From the NCBI GenBank assembly GCA_031425695.1, contig JANPJV010000116.1, positions 1 to 64,000 on the forward strand: a DNA stretch of 64,000 nucleotides, read 5' to 3'. How positions within the stretch are numbered: position 1 is the first letter of the stretch; every line of letters begins with the position of its first letter. A program made the position numbers and the translations under genes. Positions 1 to 6,589 of the stretch are shown here, piece after piece. Under the pieces are notes generated by a model that did not search any database, was not told the DNA's origin, and saw nothing but the letters and a program-made list of their open reading frames with translations. Source of the DNA: JANPJV01 sp031425695. Lineage in GTDB: Bacteria; Pseudomonadota; Gammaproteobacteria; Xanthomonadales; SZUA-5.

Positions 1-72
1 GGGTTGGGGGGGGGGGGGCGGGTGTGGGGGGGGGGCTGGGATTGGCGCGGACCCACCCCCCCCAAGACCCAC
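1..72. other. homopolymer-rich sequence at window edge
   Basis: The first bases are nearly pure G runs followed by a C-rich stretch, unlike the rest of the window. No reading frame or recognisable element is visible. This probably reflects a poor-quality contig end. Real low-complexity DNA next to the palindromic repeat at 124 remains possible. Confidence 0.4.
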
Positions 73-123
73 CCGCGTCGGCGCGCCGCCCACCCCCACC
101 AAAAGCCAAGTGCCAGCAAGAGC

Positions 124-142
124 GTCCGCGCGCAGCGCAGAC
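124..142. repeat. single copy of the 19-bp palindrome GTCYGCGC-N3-GCGCAGAC
   Basis: The sequence is an imperfect inverted repeat with arms like GTCTGCGC and GCGCAGAC. It belongs to the same family as the five-unit array at 6416-6588, including the following CCCACC/CCGCC. A half copy, GCGCGGACCCACC, is visible near 44-56, so an array may continue off the left edge. Confidence 0.55.
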
Positions 143-181
143 CCACCAATAGAACAGCGGTTGCTCCGACAGCTGTTTAAC

Positions 182-210
182 TTGATCTTTACAAATTGCA
201 GGCGTATCTT
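182..210 (+). promoter_or_regulatory. possible sigma70 promoter for the AAA ATPase leader
   Basis: TTGATC (182-187) and TATCTT (205-210) are separated by 17 bases. Each matches the consensus at four of six positions. Transcription would start near 217 and give a leader of about 150 nt before the ATG at 369. The leader contains the hairpins at 281-299 and 303-324 and could encode a 14-residue peptide from the ATG near 251. This is pattern recognition only. Confidence 0.35.
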
Positions 211-275
211 CCGCGCCGTTCGTCCTAACTCGCCTGATCCAGGCCGCCATCATGTCCTTGCTGCCCACCCCTGTG

Positions 276-299
276 AAAAAGCCTCGGCCCGACTGAGGC
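276..299 (-). terminator. rho-independent terminator (minus strand)
   Basis: Read on the minus strand, the hairpin GCCTCAG-loop-CCGAGGC is followed directly by TTTTT. Together with the plus-strand hairpin at 303-332 it forms a back-to-back terminator region. Confidence 0.5.
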
Positions 300-302
300 C
301 CT

Positions 303-332
303 CCTGGCGCCGATTCGCGTCAGGTCTTTTTT
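303..332 (+). terminator. rho-independent terminator or leader attenuator
   Basis: CCTGGCGC (303-310) pairs with GCGTCAGG (317-324), with one G-T wobble and a six-base loop. TCTTTTTT follows. It ends 37 bases before the AAA ATPase start. It therefore either terminates a gene lost beyond the left edge or attenuates the AAA gene from the promoter at 182-210. Confidence 0.65.
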
Positions 333-368
333 CATTGCAGTGATGGCGCCCTCGAGGCGCAGGACAAA

Positions 369-2405
369 ATGAACACAAAAATTGAAAGTGGCGACGAGCA
401 CGCGCTCGCGGGCGTGTTGCGCCTGCGCCTGCTCGAATGGGTGTTGCGGAAGTTCGGCGGCTCGGTGCCGGAGAAAGTCGTGAAGCGGCTTTCCCTCCGC
501 ATTGGCGTGGACGTGAGCGGTCACGAGGAACTGCTCGCGCACGTCAGCGGGTCTCCTGAAGCTTTGCTGGTTGCGCCCGAGGCGGTCGAGGAGTATCTCG
601 CGAGCCTCGGGCTGGTCGCGCTCGGCCGCACCTTCGCGCTGACCACGCAGGAACAGTGGCTGCTGGCCGCGCTGGTACAGCTCGAGCTCGATGCCGAGCT
701 GGGCGAGTGGCTCACCCACCTCGGCGACACCATCGGCCACCACTGGCACGCGCACCTGCACCTGCTGTCCGGCGTGCTGCAGATCCATCGGCGGGTGCTT
801 GCGCGGCTGCTTTCGCCGCGCGCAAGCCTGGCGCGTATGGGGCTGGTTGACGTCCATCGGCGACCGGCCATCGCTCTCGAAAGCCGCTTCCCCGTGCGCG
901 ACGAGGTCATCGAATACTGTGGGGACGGCACCCACGATCTCGAACGGGTGACCGCCAGCTTCTTCACCCCGTGTGGCGGCGGGACCCTCGGGCTGGCCGA
1001 TTACCCGCAGCTCGGTTCCGGGCTCGATCGAGTGCTCGGGATGCTGCGGACGCGTGCGGCGGGAACGCACCTGTTGCTGCATGGTCCGCCCGGCACTGGC
1101 AAGACCGAGCTCGCGCTCGCCCTCGCGCGGGAGCTCGGGCTCAGCCTGTACGCCGTACCGTGCCAGGACCAGGACGACGAACCGATCGAGCACCACGCGC
1201 GGCTGGTCGCCTTCGCGCAGGCGCAGCTGGTGCTTGGCGCGCGCCCGGACGCACTGCTCTTGTTCGATGAGGTCGAGGACGTCATCCGCTCCTCGAATGT
1301 GTCGCGCGACGGCAAGCACCGTTCGGTGTCATTCAAAGGCTGGCTGCACGAGCAGCTGGAGCGGGCGCCGCTGCCGAGCATCTGGATCAGCAACTCGCTG
1401 GCTGGATTTGATGCCGCGCAGCTGCGCCGGTTCGCCTGCATCCTCGAAGTCCCGGTGCCGGGCCTTGAGCGACGTCGCGCGCTGGTAGCCAGCGCCACGC
1501 AGGATCTTGGGCTCGACCCGGCCCTGCTCGAGGGCCTGAGCCGGCGTACCGACCTGCCCCCCGCCGAGCTCGCCGCGATCGGCCGCGAGGCGCGCCAGTG
1601 CACGGATGCACCGGTGGCCTTCATCGACGCGACCCGCTCGCGCCTGCGTGCTTCCGGCCGTCCTAGGCTGCGCAATGAGATCGCGCGTGACTACGACCTC
1701 CGGTTCGTTCGCTGCGAGCCGTCGTTGCCGCACCAGTTCGAGGCGTTCTCGCGCCTGTCCGGCGCACGCGTGCTGCTCAGCGGTCCGCCGGGCAGCGGCA
1801 AGACCGCGCTCGCCGCGCATTTTGCGCTGACGGCAGAGCGTCCGTTGCTGGTCAAGCGCGCATCCGACCTGCTCTCGCCTTGGCTCGGGGAAACCGAGCA
1901 GAACCTGGCGCGCGCGTTCGAGGAGGCCGAGGCCGACGACGCCGTGCTGCTGCTCGACGAGGCCGACAGTTTCCTCGGCGCACGCCACGAGGGCCAGCGC
2001 AGTTGGGAACGCTCGCAGGTCAACGAGTTGCTGAAGCAGCTGGAAGACTTCGATGGCTGGTTCTTTGCCGCGACGAATCTGCCGGAGACGTTGGATCCGG
2101 CCGCGATGCGCCGCTTCGATTTCAAGCTGCGTTTCGGCTGGCTGGAAATCGGCGCGCGCCTGGCGATGGTGGAGGATTTTCTTGCCCGCGAGCACATCGT
2201 GCATGCAACCGACAGCACGGCGCTCCGCCGCGCCCTGCTGGACCTGCCCTACCTGCTCCCCGGCGACCTCGCCGCCATTCGTCGTCGCGTCCAGGCATTT
2301 GCTGACAGCATCGACCTCGACCAGATCCTGGGCTGGCTGGGAGAGGAGCATGCCGCCAAGCCCGAAGCGCGACAGCGCAGCATCGGCTTCACGCGCGTGG
2401 CCTGA
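369..2405 (+). CDS. double AAA-domain ATPase
   Basis: A 678-residue cytoplasmic ATPase with two AAA modules. The first has Walker A GPPGTGKT at residues 239-246 and a Walker B acidic pair at 300-301. The second has GPPGSGKT at 472-479, Walker B LLLDEAD around 530, a sensor-1 AATN and an arginine-finger-like MRRFDF. Both modules look catalytically intact, the layout of CDC48-like protein-remodelling machines. The roughly 220-residue N-terminal part is rich in leucine and arginine and not recognised; it probably binds substrate or an adaptor. The start is the ATG at 369 after the terminator-like hairpin. No substrate is suggested by neighbours, and the following gene is on the other strand. Confidence 0.9.
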   Translation: MNTKIESGDEHALAGVLRLRLLEWVLRKFGGSVPEKVVKRLSLRIGVDVSGHEELLAHVSGSPEALLVAPEAVEEYLASLGLVALGRTFALTTQEQWLLAALVQLELDAELGEWLTHLGDTIGHHWHAHLHLLSGVLQIHRRVLARLLSPRASLARMGLVDVHRRPAIALESRFPVRDEVIEYCGDGTHDLERVTASFFTPCGGGTLGLADYPQLGSGLDRVLGMLRTRAAGTHLLLHGPPGTGKTELALALARELGLSLYAVPCQDQDDEPIEHHARLVAFAQAQLVLGARPDALLLFDEVEDVIRSSNVSRDGKHRSVSFKGWLHEQLERAPLPSIWISNSLAGFDAAQLRRFACILEVPVPGLERRRALVASATQDLGLDPALLEGLSRRTDLPPAELAAIGREARQCTDAPVAFIDATRSRLRASGRPRLRNEIARDYDLRFVRCEPSLPHQFEAFSRLSGARVLLSGPPGSGKTALAAHFALTAERPLLVKRASDLLSPWLGETEQNLARAFEEAEADDAVLLLDEADSFLGARHEGQRSWERSQVNELLKQLEDFDGWFFAATNLPETLDPAAMRRFDFKLRFGWLEIGARLAMVEDFLAREHIVHATDSTALRRALLDLPYLLPGDLAAIRRRVQAFADSIDLDQILGWLGEEHAAKPEARQRSIGFTRVA

Positions 2406-2430
2406 GTGCTCGCTCGTGGAGCCAAGGGCT

Positions 2431-2634
2431 TCAGGGACGGCAGGCGAACCAGAGCCGGACCTGCGAGTCGGCATCACTGCTGCCGAGCCAGCGGCAGATC
2501 AGGGAACGCTGCGACCCTGGCTCTGCGCGGTGCACTTCAGGCAGCGAACCAACGAGCCCGGTCGGCTCCTGCAGTGCCGAGGCGCCGCCGGCCGCAGCAG
2601 CCAACAAACCGAGAACGAGGAATGCGCCTTTCAT
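2431..2634 (-). CDS. small secreted protein of unknown function
   Basis: A 67-residue protein with a clear signal peptide (MKGAFLVLGLLAAAAGGASA) and a mature part of about 47 residues containing two cysteines (SLICRWL and WFACRP), which could form a disulfide. A strong ribosome binding site GGAGA lies 6-7 bases before the ATG at 2634. It lies between the AAA ATPase and the DUF3465 gene and shares the minus strand with the latter. I do not recognise a family. The signal peptide and ribosome binding site make it a real gene rather than a chance frame. Confidence 0.7.
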   Translation of the reverse strand: MKGAFLVLGLLAAAAGGASALQEPTGLVGSLPEVHRAEPGSQRSLICRWLGSSDADSQVRLWFACRP

Positions 2635-2707
2635 TTGCAATCTCCAGGAGGGATTGCAAACAAGTACGGCGCCGCGGGCCACCGGCGACACGCACCGTAC
2701 AGCGCAC

Positions 2708-3154
2708 CTATTGAAAGCGTCTGCCGTCGCGCTCCAGCCACCCACCTTCGCGACGGCCGGCTGGGTCGTGATGCGTCCAATGCAGGGTGCCGCCCTTCTG
2801 GTTCCAGATGTACTCGCCACTGAAACCGACGCGGTCACCCACGTCCAACGGAGTGACACGGGGTGCGAGATCGATGTTGTGAGCCACCAGGAGCGTCTGT
2901 CCCGACGCCATGCGCAACAGGAATCGTTGATGGCGCGAACCGTCGTTGTCATCCCCGAGCACTTTCACGACGGTCCCGGAGCCAATGACCCGGGTGCGGT
3001 CGGCGTCGCGGCCGAGCCCTTCGGATTGCTCGTCGAGCGGGCGCTCAGCCGGGACGGGAGCACTCGGTGCGCGCCCGTCGCGAGGTGGGGCAAGCTGATC
3101 GAAGCCGGCGAGCGACAAACCGACCAATACCAACACCACGATCCACTTGCGCAC
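2708..3154 (-). CDS. DUF3465 family secreted protein
   Basis: A 148-residue protein. The start is the GTG at 3154, because AGGAG sits 5 bases upstream and a hydrophobic export signal follows at once (VRKWIVVLVLVGLSLAGF). Longer frames lack a ribosome binding site. The mature part carries the hallmark string of DUF3465 proteins: VVKVLGDDNDGSRHQRF, then SGQTLLVAHNIDLAPR, VGDRVGFSGEYIWN and a C-terminal HWTHHDP. The fold is probably a small beta barrel, and the histidine-rich ending could bind metal. The function is unknown in the literature I recall. Confidence 0.88.
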   Translation of the reverse strand: MRKWIVVLVLVGLSLAGFDQLAPPRDGRAPSAPVPAERPLDEQSEGLGRDADRTRVIGSGTVVKVLGDDNDGSRHQRFLLRMASGQTLLVAHNIDLAPRVTPLDVGDRVGFSGEYIWNQKGGTLHWTHHDPAGRREGGWLERDGRRFQ

Positions 3155-3272
3155 GGCAGCTCCTGTTCGATCACCACGAGGGAACATAGAGCTTGTCGAC
3201 CGCATTTGGATCGGCGTGGCGATACCATTTTCTGCCCGCAAGGTGAGCACGATGCGCTGCTGGCGATCGGCG

Positions 3273-3833
3273 CTAACGGATGGGCCGCGCGAGCCGCCAC
3301 TGGAGAAAATCCTCCGGCAAGCGCACGTCTAAGCCGGCAACGCGCGAGCACCGTCGTGAGAGCTTCAGCAACTCGCGATCGCGCGTAAACAGCACCGCGC
3401 AACCGGCATCACGGGCGAGCTCGAGAAAGACCTGGTCGTCGGGATCGCAGCAACGCGGGAGCGGCGCCTGCCCGTGAGTCGCTGCACCGCCCTCGACATC
3501 GAGCACTTGGGCATCGAAGGCATTCATCGCTTGCTGTCGGATCCCAGCGGAGAACGCGAGCGTATCGCGCCCCAGCACGCGCAGCCATTCGGCACGCGTG
3601 GCAGCGTTGGCCACTGCCTGCAGGCGCCGCTCGCGCAGGACATCGGCGAGCGCCTTGCAGGACGGGTCGGCATAGGCAAACAGCGCCAGCGCAGCGTTGG
3701 TGTCGAGAACGATGCGCGGCAGGTCGTGTGCGTTGATTACAGCCCCCGGTGGTGAGTGGCTTGCGCTCGGTAATGGACGGCGGCGCAGCACTCGCAATGA
3801 GCTGACTCGGAAAGCTAGCGTGCGCCCGATCAC
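3273..3833 (-). CDS. PIN-domain protein, VapC-like putative ribonuclease
   Basis: The PIN core begins at IVLDTNAALALF, with the first acidic residue in LDTN. An internal glutamate follows in TRAEWLRVLG, then CDPDDQVFLELA and LFTRDRELL, so all four expected metal-binding acidic positions are present. This is the PIN_3-like group often annotated as a toxin component. The frame runs about 40 residues upstream of the core without a usual ATG, GTG or TTG near it, so the true start is uncertain. No antitoxin gene is visible on either side, so it may be a solitary PIN protein. The stop codon is TAG, showing that TAG terminates normally in this genome. Confidence 0.8.
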   Translation of the reverse strand: MIGRTLAFRVSSLRVLRRRPLPSASHSPPGAVINAHDLPRIVLDTNAALALFAYADPSCKALADVLRERRLQAVANAATRAEWLRVLGRDTLAFSAGIRQQAMNAFDAQVLDVEGGAATHGQAPLPRCCDPDDQVFLELARDAGCAVLFTRDRELLKLSRRCSRVAGLDVRLPEDFLQWRLARPIR

Positions 3834-3935
3834 GAAAGCGTCCGCGCCGCGAGAAAATCCGTCGGCGGCCCCCCCCTCTCCGTTGAAGCGCGGGAACGTG
3901 AACCAATGCGCAGCGGCCGCCGAGCGCCGCCCTGG

Positions 3936-4040
3936 TTAGTCGAAACCATTCGAGAACAGCACCGTCACCCCGTCATCGTCGAGGATGGTGCCTGTGCCCT
4001 GGTGGGCGATCGCGATTGCGCACAAGACTGGGCATTCCAT
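3936..4040 (-). pseudogene. 3' remnant of a Calx-beta / GFE-type secreted protein
   Basis: Read on the minus strand, the last 25 or so codons give GTGTILDDDGVTVLFSNGFD followed by TAA. GTGTILDDD is the closing strand typical of a Calx-beta domain, as in the neighbouring intact genes, and LFSNGFD is a variant of their C-terminal NGFE tag. A TAA stop lies just upstream and no signal peptide or body of a protein exists, so this is the stump of a lost gene. The short open stretch could be chance, but two family signatures in the right order make that unlikely. Confidence 0.55.
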
Positions 4041-4106
4041 TTACGCGTGAGAAAGTTTGCAGCGCACGAGCGTCCTCTGAAGCACACCAACTGGAGGATG
4101 CTGTCG

Positions 4107-4694
4107 ATGCGCAATTTTTTGACCCGCCTGATCCCCGGCATCGTACTGGCTGCCGCGCTGCCGTGCGCCAGCGCAGCTGGCATAGTCGTCGTGAATGGCA
4201 CCGAGCTCGATCCGGCGCAGGCGGAAACGCACGCCAGCCAGCTCGGCCATCGGATTCCCGACGGGCGCTACTGGTATGACCGCATGACGGGCGCCTGGGG
4301 CCGCGAGGGCCAGGGTACGGCTGGCTTCACGGTGGTCGGCCTGGACCTCGGCGGACCGCTGCGGGCTGACGCCTCGCATGGGCGCACTGGCGTCTACGTC
4401 AACGGTCGCCAACTGGCTCAGAGCGACGTCGCCGCGTTCGTGGGCATGGGTATCCCGGTCTATCCCGGTCGCTACTGGGTCGATGCCTTCGGCAACGGCG
4501 GCCTCGAGGGCGGCCCGGTCAGTTTCAATCTGCGCGTGCTGGCGCAGCAGGCGGCGGCTGCCGGGCGCGACTCGATCTACACGAAGTCCGGCAGCGGCGA
4601 CAATGAAAGCTCGACCTTCATCGGCAGCGACGGCTCGCTTTCCCACAGTACAACCATCAACGGCAAGACCACCGATTACTACATTGGCGATTGA
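4107..4694 (+). CDS. secreted protein with duplicated RYW motif
   Basis: A 195-residue protein with a signal peptide (MRNFLTRLIPGIVLAAALPCASA). The ATG at 4107 is chosen because GGAGG lies 9 bases upstream; an ATG at 4098 abuts that site. The mature part is an internal duplication. VVNGTELDP...GRYWYDRMTGAWG is repeated about 65 residues later as YVNGRQL...GRYWVDAFGNGGLEGGP. The C-terminus is rich in Ser, Thr and Gly. I have seen similar RYWYD-G-WG motifs in uncharacterised bacterial secreted proteins but cannot assign a role. It stands alone on the plus strand. Confidence 0.8.
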   Translation: MRNFLTRLIPGIVLAAALPCASAAGIVVVNGTELDPAQAETHASQLGHRIPDGRYWYDRMTGAWGREGQGTAGFTVVGLDLGGPLRADASHGRTGVYVNGRQLAQSDVAAFVGMGIPVYPGRYWVDAFGNGGLEGGPVSFNLRVLAQQAAAAGRDSIYTKSGSGDNESSTFIGSDGSLSHSTTINGKTTDYYIGD

Positions 4695-4701
4695 GAGCGG
4701 T

Positions 4702-4771
4702 CGTAGCCCGCGTAAGCGCAGCGCACGCGGGGAAAATCTCACGACCGTCCGCGCCTGCGCTACGCGGCTAC
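4702..4771. repeat. GTAGCC-type intergenic palindrome (degenerate copy)
   Basis: The sequence runs from GTAGCCCGCGTAAGCGCAGCGCACGCGGG to GCCTGCGCTACGCGGCTAC, an imperfect inverted repeat. It is related to the copies at 14505, 16533 and 30588 and lies between two converging genes. Confidence 0.6.
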
Positions 4772-5901
4772 CGACTTGCGGCGCCGCGGCTGTTCCTGGC
4801 CGGGTCGTTGCAAGCCGTTGCCTCACTCGGCATTTCGAAATGGAAGCTGTCAGAGGGCAGTTCCGTGGTCCACGGCTCGGGACTGGCGATCATCTCGAGC
4901 ACTCCGGCATCGTTGCTGCTGGCGGCCAGGTTGAGATAGGCATTGGCCAGCCTGGGATCGAACGGCAGGCCGCTTATCGGTGACTCGTGGGCCCGGGCGA
5001 GCCAGACCAGCAAGGGTGCCATGCGCAGCCAGTCGATCGGAGCCGGGCGCGCATCGGCGAGCAGCCGCTCCGACCGCTCGATGCGCCGGCGCCATTGCGC
5101 ACTTCCGGCGGGCGGTGCGTTGGCGAAATCGAGCGAGCGCAGCAGGATTTCGGCGAGGATCACCTTGGCCGTGGCCGAAGGCGGCTCGCCACGGCCTTCA
5201 GCCAGGCGCAGGGCTGCCAGTCGCTGCGCAGCGCCCAGTGCATTCGACGCATCGTCGTACGCGTCACCACCATCGGCCAACCGTTTTTCCCATTCCGAGT
5301 CGGGCTCCGGGGCCGGCCGGACATCGGTAAAGCAGCTGGCGGCAAAGTCATCGTCATCGACGTCTAGAAGCATGCCCACCTGCATCGACAGCGCATGACT
5401 GTCCGCACTGCGAGCGAGCACGTGGTTCTCCCAAAAGCTCCACCGCCAGGCGCCATTCTGGCGAGCGAAGCCCAATCCTACCCCCAGGTATTCGCCGCCA
5501 GCGGTCAGGAACGGCACCCAGGCAGCATCGCGCACCACCACCGGGTCCGCTGCACGCATCCGCGGCAGCGCCGAGCGCATTCCCGCCGTCTGCTCGGCCG
5601 TGCACGCCGCCGCATAGACATCGGACATCTCGAAGCGACTGGCACTGCGCAAGACCGCGACCGCAGCCATTTCGGTGGTTGCCAGCGCCGACCAGAAATC
5701 CGGCTCGTGCATCGCCATCGCGCGCAGCTCAGCCAGCGAACCCAGCGCCGCCTGGTCGAGAACTTCAGCCGGATCTGTCAGTCGGCATTCGATCAATGCG
5801 ATCCGCACCGCCTCGACCTGCTGAAAGCTCGGCGCGCCGGGTGCCGCTGCCGCGGCCACTCCCGACAGCCCCCACAGGACCGCGATCGCAACGCGCTTCA
5901 T
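4768..5901 (-). CDS. hypothetical exported protein
   Basis: A 377-residue protein with a signal peptide (MKRVAIAVLWGLSGVAAAAAPG). Its mature part is mostly helical and contains three cysteines near ALIECRLTD, AAACTAEQ and AASCFTDV. No known domain was recognised. The ATG at 5901 overlaps the stop of the upstream gene as ATGA, so the two are translationally coupled and probably act together. The C-terminal half has repeated Ala/Leu-rich helical stretches reminiscent of TPR or Sel1 helices, but no clear consensus is visible. Confidence 0.75.
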   Translation of the reverse strand: MKRVAIAVLWGLSGVAAAAAPGAPSFQQVEAVRIALIECRLTDPAEVLDQAALGSLAELRAMAMHEPDFWSALATTEMAAVAVLRSASRFEMSDVYAAACTAEQTAGMRSALPRMRAADPVVVRDAAWVPFLTAGGEYLGVGLGFARQNGAWRWSFWENHVLARSADSHALSMQVGMLLDVDDDDFAASCFTDVRPAPEPDSEWEKRLADGGDAYDDASNALGAAQRLAALRLAEGRGEPPSATAKVILAEILLRSLDFANAPPAGSAQWRRRIERSERLLADARPAPIDWLRMAPLLVWLARAHESPISGLPFDPRLANAYLNLAASSNDAGVLEMIASPEPWTTELPSDSFHFEMPSEATACNDPARNSRGAASR

Positions 5902-6314
5902 GGCGATTGTGGCTCCACCGGCATTCCCGCCGGCGCGCTCGTTTCCGCGTCCATCCAGGCATCGTCGGCTTTCTCGCTTTCCAGGAAGACCAGCTCAGTG
6001 ACACGGCCGATCCCGCCGCCTGTGACTTCCACCGTATCCAGCCGGGCGGTGTCTTCATTTTCATCGGCGTCCTGCGCGTTCGCGGCGGAGCTGGCCAGCA
6101 GCATCGCAGCCGCCGGCAAAAGCATCGAATAACGCACGCACAGCGGGCCGCCGCCATTCAGCAATCGCTCGCGCTCGACTGCGCTCATCGCCGACAGGTT
6201 GTGCACCCGCGTCTGGCACAGGTTGCAGAACGTCGACTTCTGCCCGCGCGCGAACGTGGGCAGCTGCGGACACGGTGAGCTTATGCGCGGGCACTGGGTG
6301 TGGACGATCGGCAT
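5898..6314 (-). CDS. small cysteine-motif protein with exported-type C-terminus
   Basis: A 138-residue protein. The ATG at 6314 has CGGAG 7 bases upstream. The N-terminal segment has four conserved-looking cysteines (HTQCPRI, SPCPQL, STFCNLCQTRVHNLSAMS), which suggests a small metal-binding or redox site. The string CNLCQTRVHNLSAMSAxER resembles a short motif known from uncharacterised Xanthomonadales proteins. It is followed by one hydrophobic helix (residues about 60-80) and an acidic tail (DADENEDTARLD). It overlaps the start of the downstream gene by four bases, forming a two-gene operon. Confidence 0.72.
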   Translation of the reverse strand: MPIVHTQCPRISSPCPQLPTFARGQKSTFCNLCQTRVHNLSAMSAVERERLLNGGGPLCVRYSMLLPAAAMLLASSAANAQDADENEDTARLDTVEVTGGGIGRVTELVFLESEKADDAWMDAETSAPAGMPVEPQSP

Positions 6315-6415
6315 GGGCAGGCTCCGTGGGCGTGTCGGGTGCTCGGCAGCCATATTACTGCGGCGACGCGCGCTGCGGCATTCAAAGCGGGGCCCGAACC
6401 GCTGGCTTATCGTGG

Positions 6416-6588
6416 GTCTGCGCTATGCGCGGACGCTCGTTCCTGCAGGTTGCCAAGAACGTCTGCGCACCGCGCAGATCTACCGTGAGCAACAGCGTCC
6501 CGCGCACAGCGCAGACCTGCCATGGGCAAAATCGTCTGCGCCCAGCGCAGACCCGCCACCAGCGTGGGAGTCTGCGCATTCCGCGTCG
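6416..6588. repeat. array of 19-bp palindromes at about 36-bp spacing
   Basis: Units begin at 6416, 6461, 6497, 6534 and 6570, with a consensus of GTCTGCGC-N3-GCGCAGAC. The last unit is degenerate. The last four are spaced 36, 37 and 36 bases apart, and the 17-base intervals between them differ in sequence. The array fills the gap between the start of the 5898-6314 gene and the end of the 6590-10858 gene. A further copy lies at 124. It could be a REP-like element or a set of sites for a dimeric DNA-binding protein. Confidence 0.7.
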
Positions 6589-6589
6589 T

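Noticed and set aside
1..36. G-quadruplex regulatory element at the left edge
   Set aside because: The long irregular G runs are better explained by a low-quality contig end, and nothing downstream suggests use of such a structure.
6416..6588. CRISPR array
   Set aside because: Units are 19-bp palindromes with 17-base intervals and varying sequence, far below the usual repeat and spacer sizes, and no cas gene is nearby.
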